This document shows, piece after piece, positions 1-5,628 of a stretch of DNA of 8,108 bases. Position 1 is the stretch's first letter. Each line of letters opens with the position of its first letter. This stretch comes from Pseudopedobacter sp. (GTDB lineage: Bacteria; Bacteroidota; Bacteroidia; Sphingobacteriales; Sphingobacteriaceae): assembly GCA_014378285.1 (NCBI GenBank), contig JACMNZ010000241.1, forward strand, positions 1-8,108, given 5' to 3'. The notes beneath the pieces were generated by a model. It made no database searches, was not told where the DNA came from, and saw only the letters and a program-made list of their open reading frames with translations. Position numbers and translations under genes: made by a program.

Positions 1-809
1 GGTGGCATAAATGCTACTGTTGCTACTGTAAAGATTTTAATAATTCTATTTTGATCGATGTTGATTAAACCCATAAAAGTGTCTTGTAGGTATTCTAGTC
101 TTTCAAAAGCAAATTTATTATGTTCTAAAAGCGAGCTAATATCCTTGATCATGATTTTTAAAACACTCATATATTTTGGAGGGAAAACCGATGATTTTAT
201 TAAAGAAGAAAGTAGCCTTTGTTTATCGATGATGTTTTCACGTAACATCATATTATCATTTTGTAGGGATGATATTTTCAATAAATCATCTTCATCTACA
301 CGCTCATTAGTTGCTCTTAAACTTTTATTTAGCTCTGCAATTTCTTTAGCAATGTTTTCAATTAAATCTGCATCTTGATCAATACAAGTCTCTAAAATTG
401 TAGAAAGTATCTGATAACCATTAATATATAAAGTTGGATTAGCCTTTATCTTTTTAACCGCTTCTTCAAAAGTTTTTAAATCTGCATCCCTATAAGAAAA
501 CATAATCCCTTTTTCTAAGATAATAGATACAGGATAATAATCAAAGCTATTTTCTTTAACGGATAAAAAATTAGAATTGATGATGATTTCATTATCCATT
601 TCGCTAAAGCGTGATGAACTTTCAATCTCTTGCGATTCCTCTTCTGATGAATATTTTATATCGAAATGAGTCTCTATTGTAGCTTTTTCCTCAACTGTAG
701 GGTTTTGCAAATCAATCCAAACCATATCTTCTATAGGGATTTTTTTTAAAATTTCTACATCAGATTCTTTTGCTAAACGGGTATTTTTCTTGTAATATAT
801 TCTCAGCAT
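1..809 (-). CDS. corA: CorA-family magnesium/divalent cation transporter, 3' end cut off by window edge
   Basis: This reading frame starts at an ATG (807-809) and stays open for 269 codons to the left edge without a stop, so the gene is partial. CorA proteins form pentameric inner-membrane channels that take up Mg2+ (also Co2+/Ni2+). The N-terminal cytoplasmic part is visible: an early WIDLQNPT segment (residues 31-38), an acidic ESSSRF segment (63-68), and a long helical, charged stretch (about 135-245) matching the stalk helices. The first membrane helix begins near residue 250 (INIDQNRIIKIFTVATVAF), a typical CorA transition. The GMN signature and second membrane helix, roughly 45-50 residues, should lie beyond position 1. 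The start is preferred because a -7-like element lies 7 nt upstream and the divergent gene begins close by. Family assignment is secure; ion selectivity is not shown by the sequence. Confidence 0.9.
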   Translation of the reverse strand, partial: MLRIYYKKNTRLAKESDVEILKKIPIEDMVWIDLQNPTVEEKATIETHFDIKYSSEEESQEIESSSRFSEMDNEIIINSNFLSVKENSFDYYPVSIILEKGIMFSYRDADLKTFEEAVKKIKANPTLYINGYQILSTILETCIDQDADLIENIAKEIAELNKSLRATNERVDEDDLLKISSLQNDNMMLRENIIDKQRLLSSLIKSSVFPPKYMSVLKIMIKDISSLLEHNKFAFERLEYLQDTFMGLINIDQNRIIKIFTVATVAFMP

Positions 810-816
810 CTCACCA

Positions 817-824
817 CAATTTTA
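817..824 (-). promoter_or_regulatory. Possible -7 promoter element for corA
   Basis: On the minus strand this reads TAAAATTG, one mismatch from the Bacteroidota -7 consensus TAnnTTTG. It ends 7 nt before the corA ATG, the same spacing as two better matches at the right edge of the window. No clear -33 TTG is seen at the usual distance. This is a weak call that depends mainly on position. Confidence 0.3.
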
Positions 825-841
825 GATTGATTATCAATTCG

Positions 842-849
842 TATCTTTG
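842..849 (+). promoter_or_regulatory. Bacteroidota -7 promoter element upstream of the radical SAM gene
   Basis: TATCTTTG followed by C is a perfect match to the TAnnTTTG -7 element used by the primary sigma factor of Bacteroidota. It lies in the short divergent gap between corA and the radical SAM gene. Transcription would begin around 854-858, which places it downstream of the first in-frame TTG (847) and so bears on the start choice. A convincing -33 TTG is not evident. Confidence 0.55.
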
Positions 850-861
850 CAAAAATATCAT

Positions 862-1821
862 TTGACATTGGAAAAAGCATTAGCCTTCGGCGAAAAGAAT
901 TATAATTATTATAGTGCCTACTTAAAAAACAAGTATAAAGTTAAGCGAGTTTACAAAGTTATTGTAGATGGCGGCTTTACCTGCCCTAATCGTGATGGCT
1001 CTAAAGGCTATGGCGGTTGCACTTATTGTAATGTAGATTCTTTTACACCAACTTCCCGAAACATGAATTCTATGAAAGAACAAATAGAATTTGGTATGGA
1101 AAGGGCTCGGAAACATTATAAGGCAGAAAAATTCATCATTTATTTTCAGCCAAATACCAACACTTATGCGCCAGTTCATTATCTAAAAATGATGTATGAT
1201 GAAGCTTTAAGTGTGGATATGACCAATGTTGTAGGTTTATCTGTTGGTACCAGGCCAGATTGTATTGATGCCGAAAAAATAGCTTTGTTAGAAAGTTATA
1301 CCGATAGGGTAGATGTAGATTTAGAAATGGGGATGGAATCCATTTATAATCAAACTCTTTCGCAAATAAATAGAGGGTGCTCTCATGATGAATTTGTGGA
1401 TGTGATGGGTTTGTTGACAAATTCTAAATTGGATATTTGTGTGCATACCATTTTTGGTTTACCAGGAGAAACTAAAGAAATGATGTTGGCTTACGCTGAT
1501 GAAATAAATCGTTTTCCCCAAATCAGTTTTGTAAAATTTCATCATTTACACATTGTAGAGGGTTCTATAATGGGAGCGAAATATAAAAAAGACCCTTTCA
1601 AATTATTTTCTTTACAAGAATATGCCGATTTTCTTTGTGAACTTTTACCGTTAGTTCGCCCTGATGTAGTTATCCAACGTTTGTTTGGTATTTCAGATTT
1701 AGAGATGCTCATCGCACCCAAATGGGGATTAAGAAAATCAGAAATTCAAACTTTTATTGATAATGAAATTGAAAGAAAAGGAATTGTGCAGGGAAGTAAA
1801 GTTTTAAGTTTTAAGTTTTAG
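862..1821 (+). CDS. TIGR01212-family radical SAM protein (YhcC/YtqA-like)
   Basis: The protein belongs to the YhcC-type radical SAM group, iron-sulfur enzymes related to the Elp3 class whose substrate is not established. Counted from the TTG at 847, three cysteines (C46, C58, C61) form the CPNRDG...GGCTYC cluster motif that ligates the 4Fe-4S cluster and binds S-adenosylmethionine. The conserved GTRPDC motif (about 135-140) and a HTIFGLPGE segment (about 200-208) also fit. No ATG start exists: the in-frame candidates are TTG at 847, 862 and 868, with a stop upstream at 823. The frame can open at 847, but a promoter -7 element covers 842-849, so I chose 862; 868 is equally possible. The resulting 319 residues are normal for the family. 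The gene stands alone, convergent with the SRPBCC gene, and its last codons are made of a heptamer repeat. Confidence 0.88.
   Translation: MTLEKALAFGEKNYNYYSAYLKNKYKVKRVYKVIVDGGFTCPNRDGSKGYGGCTYCNVDSFTPTSRNMNSMKEQIEFGMERARKHYKAEKFIIYFQPNTNTYAPVHYLKMMYDEALSVDMTNVVGLSVGTRPDCIDAEKIALLESYTDRVDVDLEMGMESIYNQTLSQINRGCSHDEFVDVMGLLTNSKLDICVHTIFGLPGETKEMMLAYADEINRFPQISFVKFHHLHIVEGSIMGAKYKKDPFKLFSLQEYADFLCELLPLVRPDVVIQRLFGISDLEMLIAPKWGLRKSEIQTFIDNEIERKGIVQGSKVLSFKF
1799..1819 (+). repeat. Three tandem copies of heptamer AAGTTTT at the radical SAM gene 3' end
   Basis: AAGTTTT occurs three times in perfect tandem and encodes most of the final residues before the TAG stop at 1819-1821. A related, more diverged array lies in the opposite orientation at 1929-1963, at the 3' end of the converging gene. 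Function is unknown; low-complexity origin by slippage is possible. Confidence 0.6.
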
Positions 1822-1928
1822 AAATTATTTTTTAAGCGTTAGCTAATATGTTTTAAATAGTAATTGAGACCTAGATTCCAAATCCTATTATTTTTATATC
1901 GATAATTTACAGCCCTTAATTAACTCTC

Positions 1929-1963
1929 AAGACTTACAACTTATCACCTAAAACCTATCACTT
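1929..1963 (-). repeat. Five degenerate heptamers, minus-strand consensus ARGTNNT
   Basis: Read on the plus strand, five consecutive 7-mers are AAGACTT, ACAACTT, ATCACCT, AAAACCT and ATCACTT. Every one keeps A at position 1 and ACYT at positions 4-7, so the minus-strand consensus is ARGTNNT. The last unit overlaps the stop codon of the SRPBCC gene. The minus-strand consensus is the same as the AAGTTTT array at 1799-1819, giving two inverted arrays around the convergent gap. The remaining part of the gap (1822-1928) is AT-rich with no strong terminator hairpin that I can see. Confidence 0.5.
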
Positions 1964-2428
1964 ATATTTCCCAAACATCTCATCAACAGCTTTAACCCTG
2001 TAATCAAAAATTTCTTGAGTTTGTTTAGCAACGATAATTACGTTGGCTAATTGTCCAATAACCCCAAAAGGAATTCCATAAGTCAATTTATCAGTCATTA
2101 AAACACCGCCATCAATTTCTTCAAAATGATGTTCGTGGTGCCAAAATTTAAAAGGACCAAATCTTTGTTCATCTATAAAATATTGATGTTCCCTTACTGT
2201 TGTTATCTCTGTCATCCAATTCATTTTTATCCCTAAAAGTGGGGCAACCTTATAAGTAATAAGCATTCCCTCGTACATTTTAGTTTTTTCTGTGTAATCA
2301 GAAGTTACTATAAACGACATACTTTTAGGTGTAATCTTAGCTAAATTTAGTGGCGACGAGAAAAAATCCCAAGCTTTTTCTAAGCTAATTGGCATTTTTT
2401 GAGTAAAGTGTATAGTGTAAGATTTCAT
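1958..2428 (-). CDS. SRPBCC-family (START/Bet v 1-like) protein, ligand unknown
   Basis: This 156-residue soluble protein has no signal peptide or membrane segment. It matches the SRPBCC helix-grip fold in layout: an opening strand (SYTIHFTQKMPIS), a helix containing AWDFFSSPLNLAKITP (about 19-34), then alternating strands with the WMTEIT (71-76), FIDEQRFGPFKFWHHEHHF (about 84-102) and MTDKLTYGIPFG (about 111-122) segments, and a long C-terminal helix. The FxDxQxxGPFxxWxHxHxF pattern is typical of the COG4276-type branch. Members of this superfamily bind hydrophobic ligands, but the sequence does not identify one here and I assign no function beyond the fold. It is a lone gene, divergent from amt and convergent with the radical SAM gene. 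On the minus strand a partial -7-like TACATTGT lies about 10 nt before the ATG. Confidence 0.82.
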   Translation of the reverse strand: MKSYTIHFTQKMPISLEKAWDFFSSPLNLAKITPKSMSFIVTSDYTEKTKMYEGMLITYKVAPLLGIKMNWMTEITTVREHQYFIDEQRFGPFKFWHHEHHFEEIDGGVLMTDKLTYGIPFGVIGQLANVIIVAKQTQEIFDYRVKAVDEMFGKYK

Positions 2429-2520
2429 AAAGTAGCTAACAATGTAATTATGTTATTGTTTAAGTATATCTTTTGTTATAAATACTGATAAATTGTAGTA
2501 ATAAATTTTACTATTTGCTG

Positions 2521-2576
2521 TTTTATCAAATTTATAGGCTAAATAATATGATTTTTAGTATTATTTTTTGATAAAA
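2521..2576. repeat. 10-bp perfect inverted repeat in the amt upstream region
   Basis: TTTTATCAAA (2521-2530) and TTTGATAAAA (2567-2576) are exact reverse complements separated by 36 nt. The core TTTATCAAA recurs directly at 2627-2635, ending at the base before the amt ATG. The 207-bp divergent region (2429-2635) is strongly AT-rich, so chance palindromes are likely, but three exact copies of a 9-mer containing a C/G are more than expected. It could be an operator; no regulator is identified. Confidence 0.4.
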
Positions 2577-2608
2577 TAGTTAAAAAGTCAATTTTATTTA
2601 GGATAATT

Positions 2609-2623
2609 GTTTAAAATTTAAAC
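2609..2623. promoter_or_regulatory. Odd palindrome GTTTAAAATTTAAAC before amt
   Basis: The 15-bp sequence has two 7-bp arms around a central A and ends 12 nt before the amt start codon. Its position suits a repressor or activator site, or it may only be AT-rich promoter DNA. No perfect TAnnTTTG element is present in this region; the nearest is a 9-nt variant TATTTTTTG at 2562-2570 with one extra T. Assigning a role is inference. Confidence 0.3.
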
Positions 2624-2635
2624 TTATTTATCAAA

Positions 2636-4003
2636 ATGAACACTAAACCATTAAAAAGGTACTTGCCATTTATAATATTTTTGGCAATTTCTATTTCAGC
2701 ACTATTTATTAAAGTGCTGCCAAACTTTGCAGATGAAAGTAAATACAATCAAGCTGATATTACTTTTATAATAATTTGCACAGCCCTTGTTTTCATCATG
2801 ACTCCCGGGTTAGCTTTTTTTTACGGAGGTATGGTTCATCGTAAAAACATTTTATCAACTATGATAAAAAGTGTGGTGGCAACTGGTGTAGTTGGTGTAC
2901 TTTGGATTGTTGTTGGTTATAGTTTATGCTTTGGGGAAGATTTTCATGGATTTATTGGAAACCCTTTAACCCATTTATTTTTTAAAGATGTTGCCTCTGA
3001 AGGACCTTGGTCATTAGCGCCAACAATCCCAAGAACTTTATTTGCTTTTTTTCAATTAATGTTTGCTGTAATAACTCCAGGTTTAGTTGTAGGAGCGGTT
3101 GCAGAGCGTATAAAATTTACATCTTATATATTATTTACTGTATTGTTCAGTATTTTCGTTTATGCGCCTTTAGCCCATTGGACATGGCATCCAGATGGAT
3201 TTCTTTTTCAATTAGGAGCTTTAGATTTTGCAGGTGGAACCGTTGTTCATATTTCGGCAGGTTGTGCGGCATTGGCAGGAGCAATGGTTTTAAAACGCAG
3301 AAAAGTGCATTTAGATCACCAAGAAATTCCACCTTCTAATATCCCTTATGTTTTAATTGGTACAGGATTGTTATGGTTTGGATGGTTTGGTTTTAATGCC
3401 GGTTCAGCATTATCTGCAAACGGATTAGCAGTTTCTGCATTTGCAACCACCAATACAGCAGCAGCAGCAGCAGGTGTAATGTGGATGTTTTTTGATGTAG
3501 TAAGAGGTAAAAAGCCTTCTGTTTTAGGTTTTTGTATAGGTGCAGTTGTTGGTCTAGTAGCTATTACCCCGGCAGCAGGTTATGTAAGCATCCCTCATAG
3601 TATATTTATCGGGACAATTGCTTCATTAATCTCAAATATTGCAGTTTCTATAAAATCAAAATCTAGCTTAGATGATACTTTAGATGTTTTTCCTTGCCAT
3701 GGTATTGGAGGTATGGTTGGAGTTTTAATGACGGGTATCTTTGCTTCAAAATTGATTAATCCTGCTGGAAATGATGGATTATTTTTTGGGAATGTAGATT
3801 TCTTTTTAATTCAATTGAAGACATTAACGATAACAGCAATTTATAGTTTTACTGTTTCCTACGCTATTTTCAAGCTGGTAAATTTTATCGATCCTATACG
3901 TGTTAGTTCAGAAGAAGAAGAGTTAGGTTTGGATGAAAGCCAACATGCAGAGAAATATTCTCAAGGTACTTTATTAACGCCAATAGAATTTGCGGCTAAT
4001 TAA
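2636..4003 (+). CDS. amt: Ammonium transporter, Amt/MEP/Rh family
   Basis: Trimeric inner-membrane channels of this family carry ammonium into the cell for nitrogen assimilation. The 455-residue protein has a hydrophobic N-terminal segment (11-27, a signal peptide or extra helix) followed by about 11 membrane helices. Residues matching E. coli AmtB function sites are present: F143 of the phenylalanine gate, W184 and S257 at the ammonium-binding site, D197 in the DFAGGTVVH signature, and the twin pore histidines H205 and H355 (CHGIGG). The C-terminal tail keeps the conserved GLDESQHAEKY pattern (431-441), which in this family contacts the P-II protein GlnK. No glnK lies within the window on either side, which is somewhat unusual. 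The start is the only ATG near the first hydrophobic segment. A run of five GCA codons (3458-3472) encodes Ala275-279. Confidence 0.96.
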   Translation: MNTKPLKRYLPFIIFLAISISALFIKVLPNFADESKYNQADITFIIICTALVFIMTPGLAFFYGGMVHRKNILSTMIKSVVATGVVGVLWIVVGYSLCFGEDFHGFIGNPLTHLFFKDVASEGPWSLAPTIPRTLFAFFQLMFAVITPGLVVGAVAERIKFTSYILFTVLFSIFVYAPLAHWTWHPDGFLFQLGALDFAGGTVVHISAGCAALAGAMVLKRRKVHLDHQEIPPSNIPYVLIGTGLLWFGWFGFNAGSALSANGLAVSAFATTNTAAAAAGVMWMFFDVVRGKKPSVLGFCIGAVVGLVAITPAAGYVSIPHSIFIGTIASLISNIAVSIKSKSSLDDTLDVFPCHGIGGMVGVLMTGIFASKLINPAGNDGLFFGNVDFFLIQLKTLTITAIYSFTVSYAIFKLVNFIDPIRVSSEEEELGLDESQHAEKYSQGTLLTPIEFAAN

Positions 4004-4010
4004 ATATATA

Positions 4011-4101
4011 ATTTGGGCGATTTAACAGTACGCCAACTGGCAGATTTATCTTTTTGTCAAAAAAGCCTGCCCAACCGCTGGTTAGGATGTCGTTTCAATC
4101 C
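4011..4101 (+). repeat. Structured 3'-flanking element, copy 2 (downstream of amt)
   Basis: This 91-nt element begins 7 nt after the amt stop codon. In the sense of the amt transcript it contains hairpin 1 (GGCG 4016-4019 with CGCC 4031-4034), hairpin 2 (GGCAG 4039-4043 with CTGCC 4067-4071, enclosing CTTTTT/AAAAAG at 4050-4055 and 4060-4065), a small stem (AACC 4073-4076 with GGTT 4080-4083), and hairpin 3 (GGAT 4085-4088 with ATCC 4098-4101, loop GTCGTTTCA). Its two ends match the element at 5513-5585: ATTTGGGCG-N-TTTAAC at the start and GGATRTCGYTTCAATCC at the finish. It has no U-tract directly after a stem, so it is not a plain intrinsic terminator. It is probably a dispersed intergenic repeat or 3' UTR element. 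Confidence 0.6.
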
Positions 4102-4124
4102 TTAGCTCAAAAGCAGTTAATAAT

Positions 4125-4161
4125 AAAAAGCATTGAAGAGTGATAACTTCAATGCTTTTTT
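4125..4161. terminator. Bidirectional intrinsic terminator between amt and cbpM
   Basis: A perfect 9-bp stem, GCATTGAAG (4130-4138) and CTTCAATGC (4147-4155), with an 8-nt loop is flanked by five or more A on the left and six T on the right. The A/T flanks extend the stem and supply a U-tract in both directions, so it can end transcription of amt from the left and of cbpA-cbpM from the right. It overlaps the cbpM stop codon (4160-4162) by two bases. Confidence 0.85.
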
Positions 4162-4456
4162 ATTGATTTTCATAAATTCTCAATCTACTCCTTAAAGTTT
4201 TCATTTCCTTTTGCATGTCCTCAAATCTGTTTAAAAGATTAAAAATAGTATCAATCCCAGAGGCGTTGATATGTAAATCTTGATTTAAGCGAAGCATTTT
4301 TTCTAAGGGTGAAATCAAGTCTTCATGTATAAATGGGGCGTTTTCAATTTGGATAATTTTTATCAATCCATTATCGTCTAAATCTTGTATCAAAGACATT
4401 TCCACTTTATAAAAGGTGCATAAAGTTGCTACGGGAATATAGTTTTCTTTGGTCAT
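4160..4456 (-). CDS. cbpM: CbpM-like chaperone modulator (MerR-type helix-turn-helix)
   Basis: CbpM proteins bind the J-domain of CbpA and restrain its co-chaperone and DNA-binding activity. This 98-residue protein shows the family plan: an N-terminal MerR-like helix-turn-helix (about 5-50, with TLCTFYKVEMSLIQDLDDNGLI), then the INASGIDTIFNLLNRFEDMQ segment (about 63-82) that typifies the group, and a charged C-terminal helix likely to form a coiled coil (about 78-96). Its ATG overlaps the TGA of cbpA as ATGA, so translation of the two is probably coupled. Pairing with a CbpA-type gene supports the call strongly. The gene ends inside a strong terminator. Sequence identity to E. coli CbpM appears low, so regulation of CbpA is inferred from family and context. 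Confidence 0.85.
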   Translation of the reverse strand: MTKENYIPVATLCTFYKVEMSLIQDLDDNGLIKIIQIENAPFIHEDLISPLEKMLRLNQDLHINASGIDTIFNLLNRFEDMQKEMKTLRSRLRIYENQ

Positions 4457-5367
4457 GATGTTTTGAGTTTAGAAAGTTGTACAAATAAATCTTTTTCTTG
4501 GTCGGTTAAATCCTTAGGTAAAATGATTTGATAGGTAAGGTATAAATCTCCAAATTCATCTTCTTTTTTGTAAACAGGAAATCCTTTTCCTTTTAATTTA
4601 ACTTTTACTCCATTTTGTGTTTCTGCGGCTACCTTCAATTTAACCTGTCCATTCATGGTATCAACGGTAATCGTACCACCTAATAAAGCAGTATATAAAT
4701 TTATATCCAGGGTTTTGTAAAGATTTTTGCCATCTCTTACAAATAAAGTATCATTTGTAATATTAAACTTAATGTTTAAATCACCTTTTGGGCCACCGTT
4801 AACTCCATCTGCACCGTAACCTTTAATTTTTATCTCTTGCCCGTCGGAAACGCCCGCTGGAATGGTAAGCCTAATGTTTTTTCCGTTTACTGTTAATGTA
4901 CGTTTATCGGTTTTATAAACTTCAGTTAGGTTAAGTTTTAATTCTGCATTAAAATCCTGTCCTCTAAATTTAGATGGATTACCTCTTCTGCCACCGGCGC
5001 CACCAAACATAGAGCCGAAGAAATCAGAGAAATCTGATTCTTGATTGCCACCTCCTTGATAGCTTTGCCCAAATGGATTTTGTTGTTGGTTTCCACCACC
5101 TCCGTAGCCTTGTTGTCTACCAGCTTGCTCATATTGGTCAGCATGTTTCCAATCTTTACCATATTTATCGTATTTCTTGCGATTTTCCGGATTGCTCAAA
5201 ACTTCGTTTGCCTCGTTTACTTCCTTAAACTTTATTTCAGCTGCCTTATCATTAGGGTTTACATCTGGATGAAATTTACGAGCCATCTTGCGATAAGCCT
5301 TTTTTATATCTCCTTCCGTAGCTGATTTATCGATTCCTAAAGTTTTATAATAGTCTATAAAATCCAT
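4453..5367 (-). CDS. cbpA: CbpA-type class B J-protein (Hsp40 co-chaperone)
   Basis: The protein stimulates DnaK ATPase and hands over unfolded clients; E. coli CbpA also binds curved DNA. The J-domain covers about residues 3-70 with the catalytic HPD at 33-35. A Gly/Gln/Phe-rich linker follows (about 80-130, with several GGG and FGG segments). Two beta-rich client-binding domains lie at about 138-215 and 216-286, including RLTIPAGVSDGQEIKIKG and LYTALLGGTITVDTMNG, and no CxxCxGxG zinc-finger repeats occur, so it is the CbpA rather than the DnaJ class. Length (304) is normal. It is the first gene of a two-gene unit with cbpM. The ATG at 5365-5367 begins directly before the J-domain. A DnaJ paralogue with zinc fingers is presumably elsewhere in the genome. 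Confidence 0.95.
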   Translation of the reverse strand: MDFIDYYKTLGIDKSATEGDIKKAYRKMARKFHPDVNPNDKAAEIKFKEVNEANEVLSNPENRKKYDKYGKDWKHADQYEQAGRQQGYGGGGNQQQNPFGQSYQGGGNQESDFSDFFGSMFGGAGGRRGNPSKFRGQDFNAELKLNLTEVYKTDKRTLTVNGKNIRLTIPAGVSDGQEIKIKGYGADGVNGGPKGDLNIKFNITNDTLFVRDGKNLYKTLDINLYTALLGGTITVDTMNGQVKLKVAAETQNGVKVKLKGKGFPVYKKEDEFGDLYLTYQIILPKDLTDQEKDLFVQLSKLKTS

Positions 5368-5405
5368 TTATGATTTGTGAGGTTATTTGGAATGTTTTGA
5401 CATTA

Positions 5406-5423
5406 ATAATAAGCCATTATTAT
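5406..5423. repeat. AT-only inverted repeat upstream of cbpA
   Basis: ATAATAA (5406-5412) pairs with TTATTAT (5417-5423) around GCCA, starting 38 nt upstream of the cbpA ATG. On the minus strand the same stretch includes TATAAT (5419-5424), but no good -35 partner is seen. The position fits an operator or promoter, and the all-A/T arms make chance a real alternative. Apart from this and the element at 5513-5585, the 261-bp gap 5368-5628 shows nothing I can support. Confidence 0.25.
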
Positions 5424-5512
5424 ACCAATAATATACGATTACGTTAATAGTTTATTTGCGCTATTAAAATGATTTTGGAGAGTTTGATTTGTCGACTTTT
5501 ATGTTGCGTTAG

Positions 5513-5585
5513 GGATTGAAGCGATATCCTTTTTTGCTTTTTCTGCAAAAAAGATTTAGCGTAAAGCCCGTTAAAACGCCCAAAT
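5513..5585 (-). repeat. Structured 3'-flanking element, copy 1 (downstream of kdsB)
   Basis: Read in the sense of the kdsB transcript, this 73-nt element starts 43 nt after the kdsB stop. It opens with ATTTGGGCGTTTTAAC (5585-5570), forms hairpin 1 (GCGT 5579-5576 with ACGC 5562-5559), then hairpin 2, a perfect 9-bp stem CTTTTTTGC/GCAAAAAAG (plus-strand positions 5529-5537 and 5545-5553, 7-nt loop), and closes with hairpin 3, GGAT/ATCC around ATCGCTTCA (5529-5513). Both ends and the order of hairpins match the element at 4011-4101. Hairpins 2 and 3 share base C5529, so they cannot both be complete at once. It lacks a U-tract after a stem. Best described as a dispersed intergenic repeat of unknown role. 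Confidence 0.6.
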
Positions 5586-5628
5586 AATAATGGATAATAA
5601 CAATTTCATTATGAATAGAAATAATTTG

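Noticed and set aside
58..378. Plus-strand open frame of 106 codons
   Set aside because: It lies antisense inside the corA frame, which has clear family features; composition and lack of recognisable motifs mark it as a shadow.
922..1420. Two minus-strand open frames of 85 and 94 codons
   Set aside because: Both are antisense to the conserved core of the radical SAM gene, including its cysteine motif region, and show no protein-like pattern.
3007..3339. Plus-strand frame of 110 codons and an opposing 61-codon frame
   Set aside because: They fall within amt in other frames, across the conserved DFAGG signature, and are cysteine/serine-rich as expected from an out-of-frame reading.
3458..3472. 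(GCA)5 microsatellite in amt as a phase-variation site
   Set aside because: A trinucleotide repeat would not shift the frame, and the encoded alanines fall in a conserved small-residue helix of the family.
4938..5325. A 74-codon minus and a 94-codon plus frame over cbpA
   Set aside because: They overlap the J-domain and Gly-rich linker of cbpA, whose domain order is intact.
5529..5553. Intrinsic terminator for kdsB
   Set aside because: The 9-bp CTTTTTTGC/GCAAAAAAG hairpin is not followed by a U-tract in either direction and is part of the repeated element, so I list it there instead.
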